Assembly: GCA_036677145.1 (NCBI GenBank)
Contig: JAKFFF010000027.1
Coordinates: 1-64,000 of the forward strand
From: CADEED01 sp036677145
GTDB taxonomy: Bacteria > Pseudomonadota > Gammaproteobacteria > Steroidobacterales > Steroidobacteraceae
Length of the DNA: 64,000 nt
Direction of reading: 5' to 3'
The notes under the pieces are model-generated. The model was not told the DNA's origin. It was given only the letters and a program-made list of their open reading frames with translations, and ran no database searches. Below are positions 1 through 8,315 of the stretch, one piece after another; position 1 is the first letter of the stretch, and every line of letters starts with the position of its first letter. Made by a program: the position numbers and the translations under genes.

Positions 1-825
1 TACGAACGGGCCTACTCGGGGCTGGCGCGCAAGCAAGGCTGGGCGCGCCTCATGCCCGGAATGCGGACCGCGACCGATCGTCTCGGAACCATTCGCGCGA
101 GCGTCGCCGCGGCCACGGGCCTGGCGCCTACCTGCGGCGTCGCCTGTGGAATCCATGATTCAAACGCTTCGTACCTGCGGTTTCTCATGGACCGCGAGCG
201 CGAAGTGTTCACCGTGGTTTCCAGCGGCACGTGGACCATCGTCATGGCCAATCGCGGCGACCTGCGCCGGCTGCGCGAAGACCGCGACATGCTCGCGAAC
301 GTGAACGCATTCGGCGCGCCGGTCGCAACCGCGCGCTACATGGGCGGCCGCGAATACGAGACGATCGCGCAGGGAGAGGAAGTCCCGACCGTCGAGGCGC
401 TGCTCGAGGTGCTTGCGTCAGGTGCGCTCGCGCTGCCGTCGTTCGCGTCCGCCGGTCCGTATTCCGGCCGACCCGGCCGGCTCGAAGGCGTGGCGTCGCT
501 GAGCGGCGCTCAGCGCGCCGCGCTCGCGACTCTCTATTCGGCGCTCATGACAACTCAATTGATCGAGTCGCTGGGAGCGGCCGGGGAAATCTTCGTCGAT
601 GGGCCGATGGCGCGGAATCCGCTGTTCGCGAGGTTGTTAGCCGCGTGCCTGCCCGTGGGCACGGTGCGCATGTATCCGGAGGGCGGAGGCAACCGCGTGG
701 CGGCGCATCTCGCCGGCGTGTCTTCGCCGGCCGGCGGGACGCTGCAATCGGTGGTGCCATTGCGCCTGGCCGGACTGCTCGACTACCAGTCGACCTGGCG
801 GCATCGCCTGGAAGAGACAATTTGA
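1..825 (+). CDS. FGGY-family carbohydrate kinase, C-terminal part (5' end outside window)
   Basis: The frame is open from base 1, so the N-terminal domain lies outside the window; 274 residues remain. They match the C-terminal half of FGGY sugar kinases: a GIHDSNASYL segment where the family has its catalytic aspartate loop, a glycine/serine/threonine ATP-binding stretch (VSSGTWTIVMA), and a later DGPMARNPLF segment followed by GGGNRVAAHLAG. These enzymes phosphorylate pentoses, deoxyhexoses or polyols in the cytosol. Rhamnulokinase- or fuculokinase-like members are the closest fit by feel, but the substrate cannot be read from the sequence. The stop codon overlaps the TTG start of the next gene, so the two are translationally coupled. 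Confidence 0.8.
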   Translation, partial: YERAYSGLARKQGWARLMPGMRTATDRLGTIRASVAAATGLAPTCGVACGIHDSNASYLRFLMDREREVFTVVSSGTWTIVMANRGDLRRLREDRDMLANVNAFGAPVATARYMGGREYETIAQGEEVPTVEALLEVLASGALALPSFASAGPYSGRPGRLEGVASLSGAQRAALATLYSALMTTQLIESLGAAGEIFVDGPMARNPLFARLLAACLPVGTVRMYPEGGGNRVAAHLAGVSSPAGGTLQSVVPLRLAGLLDYQSTWRHRLEETI

Positions 826-1328
826 TCCCGCCAACCGGAAGACTGCGATACGTCGCGCTCGAGGAGAGCCACCGGCGCGCGCTGGCCGCCGGCAAGCCCG
901 AGCTCGCGCGCATGCTCGGTGTCGCGGTGCCGGACGCATGGCCGCAGTTTCCCGAGGCGTTCGCGCCCGCGCCCGAAAGCGTGGTGCCGCGACCCACGGA
1001 ATGGAACGGCTACATGTTCATCGATTCATCGAAAGCCGCGCTGGTCGGCAATGGTGGTTTTCACGGACCGCCCAGCGATGTGGGTGAACTCGAGATCGGT
1101 TACGAAATCGCGGGTGAATACCGCGGCCAGGGATACGCCAAGGAGGCGGCGCGCGGACTTGCGGCGTTCGCCTTCTCCGATCCACGTGTGCGATCCATCA
1201 TCGCGCATACGCTGGCGGAGAAAAACGCTTCGAACGCGGTGCTTGCGCGCCTGGGTTTCCATTTCGTCGCCGAACTCGCCAACGAAGAAGTCGGCCGCGT
1301 TTGGCGGTGGCGGCTCGCGAAGGCCTGA
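822..1328 (+). CDS. GNAT-family N-acetyltransferase (RimJ/RimL type)
   Basis: The 168-residue protein has the layout of GNAT acetyltransferases that use acetyl-CoA to acetylate amines or protein N-termini. The acetyl-CoA pyrophosphate loop is visible as EYRGQGYAKEAARGL (consensus Q/R-x-x-G-x-G/A), preceded by the beta-4 strand ELEIGYEI and followed by the ASNAVLARLGF motif of the RimJ/RimL subgroup. I chose TTG at 822 because it overlaps the kinase stop as TTGA and no other start precedes the conserved N-terminal strand. Substrate unknown. Confidence 0.75.
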   Translation: MIPPTGRLRYVALEESHRRALAAGKPELARMLGVAVPDAWPQFPEAFAPAPESVVPRPTEWNGYMFIDSSKAALVGNGGFHGPPSDVGELEIGYEIAGEYRGQGYAKEAARGLAAFAFSDPRVRSIIAHTLAEKNASNAVLARLGFHFVAELANEEVGRVWRWRLAKA

Positions 1329-1330
1329 AG

Positions 1331-1509
1331 TCAGGGCGGCGAGTACTTCCGCACGCTCCAGGCGATCGGCACGCCGCGTAGTAGATAGCCGCGGCCACGC
1401 GGGTGATGAAGAAGTGCAGCGCGAGACCCAGCGTCCAGATCCCCATGGATTCGCTCTTGAGCGCGTCCGGTCCGAGTAATCCGCCCGCGATGGCTCGCGG
1501 CACGCGCCG
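1331..1509 (-). pseudogene. Remnant of a small multi-helix membrane protein gene
   Basis: Reading leftward from about 1509 the frame gives AIAGGLLGPDAL then a hydrophobic segment GLALHFFITRVAAAIYYAA. This resembles the middle of a family of small integral membrane proteins of unknown function (YagU/DUF1440-like by memory). After the helix the reading switches: the continuation that fits (IAWSVRKY) lies in another frame and ends at the TGA at 1331-1333. There is no start upstream and the last helices are missing, so this is a truncated, frameshifted relic. The rest of the stretch between 1329 and 1646 shows no other gene. Confidence 0.4.
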
Positions 1510-1646
1510 CGCCGGCCGGGGCTCTTTTGCCGCACTGCCGCGTGGCTGGATGCGACGGATTCGCATTGGCTTTCGAAAGCGGGAAATCGGCCCGGGGGTC
1601 GACTACCATGCGGCCCGACCGCAGATCACCCTCGAGGAACGCCCCC

Positions 1647-2105
1647 ATGAAAGACTCAACTCTCGATCCCCAGCTCACCCAGAAGGTGATCGACAGCCTC
1701 AACCACATCCTCGAGCTCGAGCTGGCCGGCGTCGTGCGCTACATGCACTACAGCTTCATGATCTTCGGCCACAACCGCATCCCGATCGTCGCGTGGCTGC
1801 GCGACCAGGGGAGCGAGTCGAATGCGCACGCCGTACTCGCGGGCGAACACATCACCGCGTTCGGCGGGCATCCGTCGCTCAAGATCGGGCCGTTGCTGGA
1901 GACGCACGAACACGACATCAACGTGATCCTCCAGGAAGCACACGATCACGAGAAGGAAGGTCTCGACGCGTATTACAGCCTGCTCGCGCTCGTCGAAGGC
2001 AAGAGCATCCTGCTCGAGGAATACGCGCGCGACCAGATTGCGTCGGAAGAAGTGCACCTGGCGGACATACGCAAGATGATGCGCAAGCCGGGCTCGATCA
2101 AGTAG
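1647..2105 (+). CDS. Bacterioferritin-like ferritin-family protein
   Basis: A 152-residue four-helix ferritin-like protein, close to the 155-160 residues usual for bacterioferritin. The di-iron site can be placed: Glu in the first helix (LELELAGVVRY), Glu and His in ESNAHAVLAGEH, and the C-terminal EEVHLADI motif giving the second E-x-x-H pair. Such proteins oxidise and store iron in the cytosol and may bind heme. The start was chosen at the ATG before KDSTLDPQ because the family begins close to this point. It stands next to the heme cluster, which fits linked iron and heme management, but it is not co-directional with hemD. Confidence 0.78.
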   Translation: MKDSTLDPQLTQKVIDSLNHILELELAGVVRYMHYSFMIFGHNRIPIVAWLRDQGSESNAHAVLAGEHITAFGGHPSLKIGPLLETHEHDINVILQEAHDHEKEGLDAYYSLLALVEGKSILLEEYARDQIASEEVHLADIRKMMRKPGSIK

Positions 2106-2107
2106 CC

Positions 2108-2878
2108 CTAACTATTCAGAGCCGCCGGGTCGCCGCGTTCGAGAAAACGCAGCGACCATTCGAGCGGCGTCTCGGCGTCGTGTTTGTACGCGCGCCGCCA
2201 CGCCGGCGGCGCGATTTCCTGCCAGCGGCGCATCGTCGAGCCGCCGACCAGGATCACGGGACCTGGCGGCAGATCGAAGCCGCGCGCGGCGGAAAAGTTG
2301 TCGATGGCCGACGGACTCCAGAAAGCGTAGCCGAGCGGCGGGCGTTCGGCGGTGGGCGCACCCAACGCGGCGAGCTCCTGCGCGAGATTGGCCGGCGCCA
2401 CGGTGGAATACACCGCCTTCGTGTGCACGCGCAGCCGCGCACCCAGTGTCGCGACGGCGGCGAGATGTTCCGGTTGCCGTAACGCGGCGTCGCTGGTCGG
2501 GTAAAAAACTTCCGCGCCCGACGGCACCGCACACGAGTCGACCACCGCGCGCGCGAGTTCACGCACGCCGCCGTGCGCCGTCAATGCGACGCGAATTCCG
2601 CGGGCCTCGAGGGTCGCCGACGTTGCCGGTGAAAGCGCCGCTACGAATGTTCCCCGCGGCACCTCGACCCGCGCGGCCGCCGCGCGGCTGGTGACGAACA
2701 GCAGCGCCGCGCCGCCCGCGCCCGCCTGTCGCAGCTCGGGCCAGTCGTGCCATTGGTGTTCGATGCAGCAGATCGCGAGCGCAGTGAAACCCTGCCGGCG
2801 CAGCTGGATCACCTCGCTGTCGGCATGCGGCTGTGACTTCGTGACGATCCAGGTGAACGGCAAATTCGACTCCGTCAC
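2108..2878 (-). CDS. hemD: Uroporphyrinogen-III synthase
   Basis: This 256-residue protein has the low-conservation pattern of HemD, which closes and rearranges hydroxymethylbilane to uroporphyrinogen III. Support includes the N-terminal strand WIVTKSQPHAD, the central pseudo-repeat (LLFVTSRAAAARV), the hinge region VFYPTSDAAL and the C-terminal ligand-facing WSPSAIDNF (family: SPS.v..f). It starts at a GTG and is transcribed away from hemE, with 104 bp between the two starts. In many gammaproteobacteria hemD follows hemC directly; here it has been moved to the divergent side of the same cluster. Confidence 0.8.
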   Translation of the reverse strand: MTESNLPFTWIVTKSQPHADSEVIQLRRQGFTALAICCIEHQWHDWPELRQAGAGGAALLFVTSRAAAARVEVPRGTFVAALSPATSATLEARGIRVALTAHGGVRELARAVVDSCAVPSGAEVFYPTSDAALRQPEHLAAVATLGARLRVHTKAVYSTVAPANLAQELAALGAPTAERPPLGYAFWSPSAIDNFSAARGFDLPPGPVILVGGSTMRRWQEIAPPAWRRAYKHDAETPLEWSLRFLERGDPAALNS

Positions 2879-2915
2879 GGATGTTAGCCCCGGCGCGCGC
2901 GGACGGGTCGCGTCA

Positions 2916-2931
2916 TGACACAGCTGTGACA
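2916..2931. promoter_or_regulatory. Near-perfect 16-bp palindrome in the hemD/hemE divergent promoter region
   Basis: TGACACAGCTGTGACA is an inverted repeat with one mismatch per arm, placed between the divergent hemD and hemE starts. It could be an operator for whatever controls the heme genes, for example the OmpR-type regulator encoded inside the operon, but nothing in the sequence names the binding protein. Confidence 0.3.
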
Positions 2932-2982
2932 GTTTCAGGCCGCCGTGGTTTTACGCTACGGGCTGATTCCATTGGAGTTTCC

Positions 2983-4017
2983 ATGCACTCGCGTCAGCGA
3001 TTCCTGGCAGCGCTGCGCGGCGACGCGCTCGACCGTCCTCCCGTATGGCTGATGCGCCAGGCCGGGCGTTATTTGCCGGGGTATCGCGCGCTGCGCGCCG
3101 AACACAGCTTCTGGGACGTGTGCCAGAACCCGGAGCTTTCGACCCGCGCGGCATTGGAGCCGCTCGATCGCTACAAGCTCGACGCGGCCATCGTGTTCTC
3201 CGACATCCTCGTCGTTCCGCTCGCGATGGGACTGGGGGTGAGTTTCGGGCCGGGCGAGGGCCCGCGTATCGCGCGCCCGCTGCGCAGCGGCGCCGACTTC
3301 GACGCCTGGCAACTCGACGGCGTGCTCGATCGCATCGCCTATCTGCCGCGCGCCGTCGCGCACCTCAAGGAAACCCTGCAGGACCGCTACGGCATCCTCG
3401 GATTCGCCGGCGCGCCGTTCACGCTGTTCGCGTATTGCGTCGAAGGCGGCGGCAGCGATGACTTCCGCGAAGCGCGCACGCTCATGCATCGCGATCCGGC
3501 GCTGGCGCGCCGCGCGCTCAACACCATCGCCGACGTCGTCGCGGATCTGCTGCTGGCGCAGGTCGATGCGGGCGCCGACGCCGTGCAGCTGTTCGACTCC
3601 TGGGGCGGATTGCTCGCGCCCGATGAATATCGCGACTTCGCGCTGCCGGCATTGCAGCGGATCACCGCCAAACTCAATGCCCGCAAGGTGCCGACGTTGT
3701 TGTTCGTGCGCGGCGGCCATCACCTGATGCCGCTGCTCGGCGAGAGCGGCGTCAGCGGATTCTCGCTGGACTGGCGCACCGAGTGGGACGTCGCCCGCAA
3801 GATGTACCCGAACCACCTGCTGCAGGGAAACATCGATCCCGTATTGTTGTTAGGCAGCGCCGACGTGATCCGCGCGCGCACCCGCGCGTTGCTGGAAACC
3901 ATGCGTGCGACCAGCGGCGGCCGGCACTGCATCCTCAATCTCGGCCACGGCATCCTGCCGGGTACGCCACCGGACACGGTGGCCGCGCTGGTCGATACCG
4001 CGGCGGAATTCGCATAA
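2983..4017 (+). CDS. hemE: Uroporphyrinogen decarboxylase
   Basis: HemE removes four carboxyl groups from uroporphyrinogen III to give coproporphyrinogen III. The 344-residue protein (family about 350) carries the N-terminal signature PPVWLMRQAGRYLP, the substrate-binding FSDILV with its aspartate, FAGAPFTL, and the C-terminal HGILPGTPP segment. The start is the ATG preceded by GGAG at a good distance; the frame is open upstream but without family sequence. It is the first gene of the nine-gene heme operon, and only 6 nt separate it from hemA. Confidence 0.95.
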   Translation: MHSRQRFLAALRGDALDRPPVWLMRQAGRYLPGYRALRAEHSFWDVCQNPELSTRAALEPLDRYKLDAAIVFSDILVVPLAMGLGVSFGPGEGPRIARPLRSGADFDAWQLDGVLDRIAYLPRAVAHLKETLQDRYGILGFAGAPFTLFAYCVEGGGSDDFREARTLMHRDPALARRALNTIADVVADLLLAQVDAGADAVQLFDSWGGLLAPDEYRDFALPALQRITAKLNARKVPTLLFVRGGHHLMPLLGESGVSGFSLDWRTEWDVARKMYPNHLLQGNIDPVLLLGSADVIRARTRALLETMRATSGGRHCILNLGHGILPGTPPDTVAALVDTAAEFA

Positions 4018-4023
4018 GGCGGA

Positions 4024-5103
4024 ATGATGATCCCGCTCGCCCTGGTCGGCATGAGCTATCGCGAGGCGCCGTCCGCGGTGCGCGCGGCGCTGGCCGCGTT
4101 CGACCTCGGCAAGGACGGGCCATCTCAGCAATTGCTGGACGCGGGTGAAATCACCGGGGTCGTGCGCATCGAAAGCTGCGCGCGCGTCGAGTGGCTGCTC
4201 GCCTCGCCGCGCCCCGCGTGGGCCGCGGAACTCTTCAATGCCGCGCTCATCGGCGCCGATGGCAATCCAGATCACCTGCGCCCGCGCGTGCGGCACGGCG
4301 CGGCCTCGGTAGGTGGACTGCTGCGCGTCGCGGCGGGACTCGACTCCGTCGCGCAGGGCGAACACGCCATCGGCAACCAGGTCCTGCGATCGTTCGAACG
4401 GGCGCACGAAGCGGGCACGGTGTGCCGCAACCTGCACGTGGCCTGGCGCGGCGTCGGTGAGATGCTGAATCACGCGCGGCGCATCCTGCCGCAGGGCCGC
4501 ACGGGCGGTGTGCAGGCGCTGGTCGTGCAGCGGCTCGACGCCGTGTCGCGCGACGCACCCATCGCCGTATTCGGGCTGGGCGAAATCGGCCGCGCGATGT
4601 TGCGTGCGCTGGCGGACGCGGGATTCACCGCGGTCGAAAGTTTCAACCGCGCGAGCATGCGTGCCTTCGACGGCGCCGTGCAGCGCGCCGGCACGGTGAT
4701 CGTGTGTTCGGGCGCGCCGCAGGCGTGGCTCACATTGCCCGCCACGCAAGAAGACCGGCAGGTTTTCGACCTCGGCAGTCCCTTGCAGGTGTTGGGCGCG
4801 CCGGGCTGGCGTCTCACGGTACTCGATGAGCTGCTCGACGCGCACGGCGCCGTGCTGCCGGAAGATCAATACGCCGCGCTCGATGCCGAGTGCGTCGCGA
4901 GCGCCGAAAAGATCTGCCAGGCGCTGCTCGCGCCGCCGCCGCGCGATACGCTCGCGGCCATGACCGCGATGCGCGCCGAGTTCATGCAAAACAAACTACC
5001 CAGCCTGCTCGAAGGGCTGCCGCCGCAGCGTGCGCGCAAGCTCACCTCCGAGGTGAACGCGATGCTGCACGAGTTCATTCGCGCCGCGAAGGAAACGCCG
5101 TGA
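4024..5103 (+). CDS. hemA: Glutamyl-tRNA reductase (divergent)
   Basis: HemA reduces glutamyl-tRNA to glutamate-1-semialdehyde, the committed step of the C5 heme pathway. The 359-residue protein is shorter than the usual ~420. The catalytic cysteine is kept (Cys52, in RIESCARVEW), but the normally near-invariant S-T-C-N-R-T-E motif is reduced to E-S-C-A-R-V-E. The GQGEHxIGxQV-type motif appears as AQGEHAIGNQV, and the NADPH domain as VFGLGEIGRAML. The C-terminal dimerisation helices (KLPSLLEGLPPQ...) are present. Its position between hemE and hemC supports the call. Its stop overlaps the hemC GTG start as GTGA. Confidence 0.85.
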   Translation: MMIPLALVGMSYREAPSAVRAALAAFDLGKDGPSQQLLDAGEITGVVRIESCARVEWLLASPRPAWAAELFNAALIGADGNPDHLRPRVRHGAASVGGLLRVAAGLDSVAQGEHAIGNQVLRSFERAHEAGTVCRNLHVAWRGVGEMLNHARRILPQGRTGGVQALVVQRLDAVSRDAPIAVFGLGEIGRAMLRALADAGFTAVESFNRASMRAFDGAVQRAGTVIVCSGAPQAWLTLPATQEDRQVFDLGSPLQVLGAPGWRLTVLDELLDAHGAVLPEDQYAALDAECVASAEKICQALLAPPPRDTLAAMTAMRAEFMQNKLPSLLEGLPPQRARKLTSEVNAMLHEFIRAAKETP

Positions 5104-6068
5104 GCGCGCGTGTCATTGGTAGCCGCGGAAGCGACCTCGCGTTGTGGCAATCGCGCACGGTGCTCGCGGCGTTGCGCGCGGCGGCGCCTTCACCGGCCTG
5201 GCATCCGGACATCTCGGTCGTCACGACACGCGGCGACGTCGATCAGTCGCCGTATCTGGCCGGTGGCGTCGAAAAGGGATTCTTCACGCGCGAGCTCGAA
5301 GCCACGTTGCTCGATCAGCGCATCGATCTGGTCGTGCACTCGCTCAAGGATCTGCCCACCGCCGCGCCCGCCGGCCTCCAGAATCTCACCATCCTGCCGC
5401 GCGCCAACGCCGCCGACTGGCTGCTCATTCGCCGCGAGTTCCACGTTCCGCGCGACGATGGAGCGCTGCCGCTCGCGCCGGGAACCCGCGTCGGCGCGTC
5501 TTCCTTGCGCCGCGGCGCATTGATCCGCCAATACGCGCCGCAGGCCGTATCCGTGCCGTTGCGCGGCAACGTGCCGACCCGGCTCCGCAAGCTCGCCGAA
5601 CAGTCGGGCGTCGACGCCATCGTTCTCGCGGCCGCGGGACTCAGCCGCCTCGGGCTCGACCTGTCCGCCTTCGTCGTCATCGAACTCGCGCCCGAGCAGT
5701 GGGTGCCGGCGCCGGGGCAGGGCGCGTTGGCCGCGCAATGCCGCGCCGGCGATACCGAAATCGCGGCGCATGCGGGCTTGCTCACGGACCCGGCCTGCGC
5801 GAACGCAACTCATTGGGAACGCGAGTTCCTGCGTGTCATCGAAGGCGGCTGCTCCACGCCCTTCGGCTGCTACGTCGCAGCGGGCCACGCGCACCTGGGA
5901 ATCGCCACCGAGCGCGGCTGGGCCGCGCGCAGCATCGAACTACCGCAAGAATTTTCAGAGGATTCGCAACGTGACTCATTCATCAAAGCAGCCGTCGCCG
6001 GCTGCCAGCCCGTCGAACTCTCGGAAGCTGTCGCTCGCCCGCTCGGCCGAGCTGTACTCGCGCGCTGA
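5100..6068 (+). CDS. hemC: Porphobilinogen deaminase (hydroxymethylbilane synthase)
   Basis: HemC polymerises four porphobilinogens into hydroxymethylbilane. The 322-residue protein shows the full family pattern: IGSRGSDLALWQS at the N-terminus, VVHSLKDLPT with the catalytic aspartate region, GTRVGASSLRR, LRGNVPTRLRKL, the PAPGQGALAAQCR segment, and EGGCSTPFG with the cysteine that carries the dipyrromethane cofactor. The GTG start overlaps the hemA stop. The 3' end overlaps hemL by 98 nt, which is unusually long. Confidence 0.95.
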   Translation: MSARVIGSRGSDLALWQSRTVLAALRAAAPSPAWHPDISVVTTRGDVDQSPYLAGGVEKGFFTRELEATLLDQRIDLVVHSLKDLPTAAPAGLQNLTILPRANAADWLLIRREFHVPRDDGALPLAPGTRVGASSLRRGALIRQYAPQAVSVPLRGNVPTRLRKLAEQSGVDAIVLAAAGLSRLGLDLSAFVVIELAPEQWVPAPGQGALAAQCRAGDTEIAAHAGLLTDPACANATHWEREFLRVIEGGCSTPFGCYVAAGHAHLGIATERGWAARSIELPQEFSEDSQRDSFIKAAVAGCQPVELSEAVARPLGRAVLAR

Positions 6069-7308
6069 GAAACTGATCCCGGCGGGCGTCTCGAGCCCGG
6101 TGCGCGCCTTCCGCAAGGTCGGCGGCACACCCGTGTTCTTCAAACAGGCCAGCGGTGCTTACGCCACCGACGAGGATGGCAACCGTTATCTCGATTTCTG
6201 CATGGCCTGGGGTCCGCTGATCCTCGGGCACGCGCACCCGCGCGTGGTCGAAGCCGTGCAACGCGCCGTCACCGACGGCCTCGCGTTCGGCACCGCGCAT
6301 CGCGGCGAAGGCGAACTCGCCGAGCGCGTGCTGGCCGCATATCCGTACGCGCAACTGGTGCGTTTCGTCGTGAGCGGCACCGAGGCGGTTGCCACCGCGG
6401 TGCGCATCGCGCGCGCGAGCAATGGCCGCCGCCGCATCCTGAAATTCGACGGCTGCTACCACGGTCACGTGGATTCGCTGATGGTGAAGGCAGGCAGCGG
6501 GGTGATCACGCAGGGACTCGCCGACAGCGCGGGCGTGCCCGCGCAGGTCGCGGCCGACACGCTGGTCATTCCGCTCGGCGACATCGCGGCGCTCGAACAG
6601 GCGTTCCGCGAGCAGGGCAAGGACATCGCCGCGGCCATCATCGAGCCCGTGCCGGCCAACAATGGCTTGCTGCTGCAATCGCGCGAATACCTCGCGAAGC
6701 TGCGCGAGCTCACGCGCGCGCACGGCACCGTGCTGATCTTCGACGAGGTCATCACGGGGTTCCGTTTTGGATACCACGGCTACGACAAGGTCGTCGGCGT
6801 GGAGCCCGACCTCACGACGCTCGGCAAGATCGTGGGCGGTGGCATGCCGGTCGCCGCCGTACTCGGCCGCCGCGAGTTGCTCGAACAACTCGCGCCGCTG
6901 GGCCCGGTGTACCAGGCCGGCACGATGGCGGGTAATCCGGTGTGCCTCGCGGCCGGCATCGCCACGCTGACCGAACTCGCGGAAGGTTCGGCCTATCGAC
7001 ATATCGAGATGTTAGGCAAGCACCTGGACCAGGCCTTCGCGAATCATGCGCTCAAGAGCCAGGCCCGGCTGCCGCGAGTCGGCCCGATCGTCTGGCCATA
7101 TTTCGACGTGACCTCGGCGCTGCCGGTGGCCGCGGGCTCCATCTCTTCGGCCGCGATACAGGAATATCACCAGCGTTACCGAGGCTGGCTGGAGCGCGGC
7201 GTGTACCTGCCGCCGTCGGCATACGAGGTGTGTTTCCTCTCCGCTGCTCACAGCACCGCCGATGTCGATACACTGCTGGACGTGCTCCTCACCCGCGATA
7301 ACGGCTGA
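5971..7308 (+). CDS. hemL: Glutamate-1-semialdehyde 2,1-aminomutase
   Basis: HemL turns glutamate-1-semialdehyde into 5-aminolevulinate with PLP. The 445-residue protein has the family landmarks: LIPAGVSSPVRAF, GSGTEA-type phosphate loop (VSGTEAVATAVRIAR), CYHGHVDSLMVKAGSG, FDEVITGFRFG, and the PLP lysine in LGKIVGGGMPV (Lys286). The only usable start is the GTG inside hemC; no ATG, GTG or TTG lies between it and the conserved core, so the 98-nt overlap with hemC appears real. The N-terminus has a Ser/Pro-rich extension of about 20 residues before the usual start point. Confidence 0.95.
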   Translation: MTHSSKQPSPAASPSNSRKLSLARSAELYSRAEKLIPAGVSSPVRAFRKVGGTPVFFKQASGAYATDEDGNRYLDFCMAWGPLILGHAHPRVVEAVQRAVTDGLAFGTAHRGEGELAERVLAAYPYAQLVRFVVSGTEAVATAVRIARASNGRRRILKFDGCYHGHVDSLMVKAGSGVITQGLADSAGVPAQVAADTLVIPLGDIAALEQAFREQGKDIAAAIIEPVPANNGLLLQSREYLAKLRELTRAHGTVLIFDEVITGFRFGYHGYDKVVGVEPDLTTLGKIVGGGMPVAAVLGRRELLEQLAPLGPVYQAGTMAGNPVCLAAGIATLTELAEGSAYRHIEMLGKHLDQAFANHALKSQARLPRVGPIVWPYFDVTSALPVAAGSISSAAIQEYHQRYRGWLERGVYLPPSAYEVCFLSAAHSTADVDTLLDVLLTRDNG

Positions 7309-8315
7309 TGCGATCCGGCTTTCGCCAATGGTTCACGGAACGCGTGGAGCTGATCGTGCTCGCCGTGACGATGCTGCTGACCGCATCGCTGGTGGTGTGG
7401 TGGACGATCCTGCTGCGCGGCGCGATGAACAACATCGAGACGCTGGAGCGGGCGCTGCTGGCGACCGAAATCCATCTCACGGCGCCGGAAGTCGCGGAAC
7501 GCGAAATCGCGATCGGTCAGCACCGCGAACGTCTCAACGTCATGCTGGTGGGCGAATCCACGCTGCTCGCGCTGCTGCTGTCGGGCAGTCTGGTGGTGTT
7601 GTTCGTGCTCGCGCAGCGCCGCAAGCAGCAGCGCGAAGACATGGAAAAACTGCTGCAATTCACCAGCCATGAATTCAAGACGCCCGTCGCGGGCGTTAAA
7701 GGGCTGTTGCAGAGCCTGGCGATCGGCAGCATTCCCGATTCGCAGCGTGCCGAACTGATCCAGCTCGGCCAGATCGAATGCGACCGTCTCGAACATCTCG
7801 CCGAGACGATTCTCGCGTACCAGCGCGCCATGTCGCGCGATCCGCGCGAACGTGCGCAGCGCGTCGACGCGGCGCGTTTCATAGCCGACCTGCTGGCGCA
7901 TCGCGCGCGCACCTCGAGCGTCGGGGAAGTGGAACTCGGCACCATCGATCCGGTGCCGGTGCTGGCCGACAAGGACGGACTGCGGGTGATCCTCGAGAAC
8001 CTGCTCGACAACGCGCACAAATACGGCGGTGGCAAGGTCCGGCTGTCGGCCGCGGTGCGCGCGGGGCACTGGCACCTGGAGATCAGCGATCAGGGTCGCG
8101 GCTTCGCGCCGGAGACCGCGGAGAAGCTGTTCGACATGCACAATCGCGGCAGCGGCGAGGGCGTGACACACGGCGCGGGCCTGGGACTCGCGATCGCGCG
8201 GCAACTCGCACGGCGCATGGGCGGCGAGATCTCCGCGTTCAGCGCGGGGCCGGGGCAGGGCGCCATCTTCACCGTTTCCCTCGAGCTTCCTTCCGAGAGC
8301 GCGGCGCATGGCTGA
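7308..8315 (+). CDS. Membrane sensor histidine kinase embedded in the heme operon
   Basis: A 335-residue kinase with one membrane segment at about residues 15-37, a short periplasmic loop of about 45 residues, a second membrane segment at about 83-102, then a HisKA domain with phospho-acceptor His121 (SHEFKTPV), N-box NLLDNAHKY and G-boxes DQGRGF and GAGLGLAIA. The short sensing loop suggests a membrane or small-molecule signal. The start codon overlaps the hemL stop (TGATG) and its own 3' end overlaps the response regulator by 8 nt, so it must be made together with heme enzymes. The signal is unknown; an input tied to heme, iron or envelope state is inference from position. Confidence 0.85.
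   Translation: MRSGFRQWFTERVELIVLAVTMLLTASLVVWWTILLRGAMNNIETLERALLATEIHLTAPEVAEREIAIGQHRERLNVMLVGESTLLALLLSGSLVVLFVLAQRRKQQREDMEKLLQFTSHEFKTPVAGVKGLLQSLAIGSIPDSQRAELIQLGQIECDRLEHLAETILAYQRAMSRDPRERAQRVDAARFIADLLAHRARTSSVGEVELGTIDPVPVLADKDGLRVILENLLDNAHKYGGGKVRLSAAVRAGHWHLEISDQGRGFAPETAEKLFDMHNRGSGEGVTHGAGLGLAIARQLARRMGGEISAFSAGPGQGAIFTVSLELPSESAAHG

Noticed and set aside
231..821. Upstream extension of the acetyltransferase frame into the kinase gene
   Set aside because: The translated part is Arg-rich shadow sequence; the GNAT domain and the coupled TTG start at 822 explain the gene.
3850..4989. A 379-codon frame antisense to hemA and the end of hemE
   Set aside because: Shadow frame with Arg/His-rich composition; the two hem genes on the plus strand are certain.
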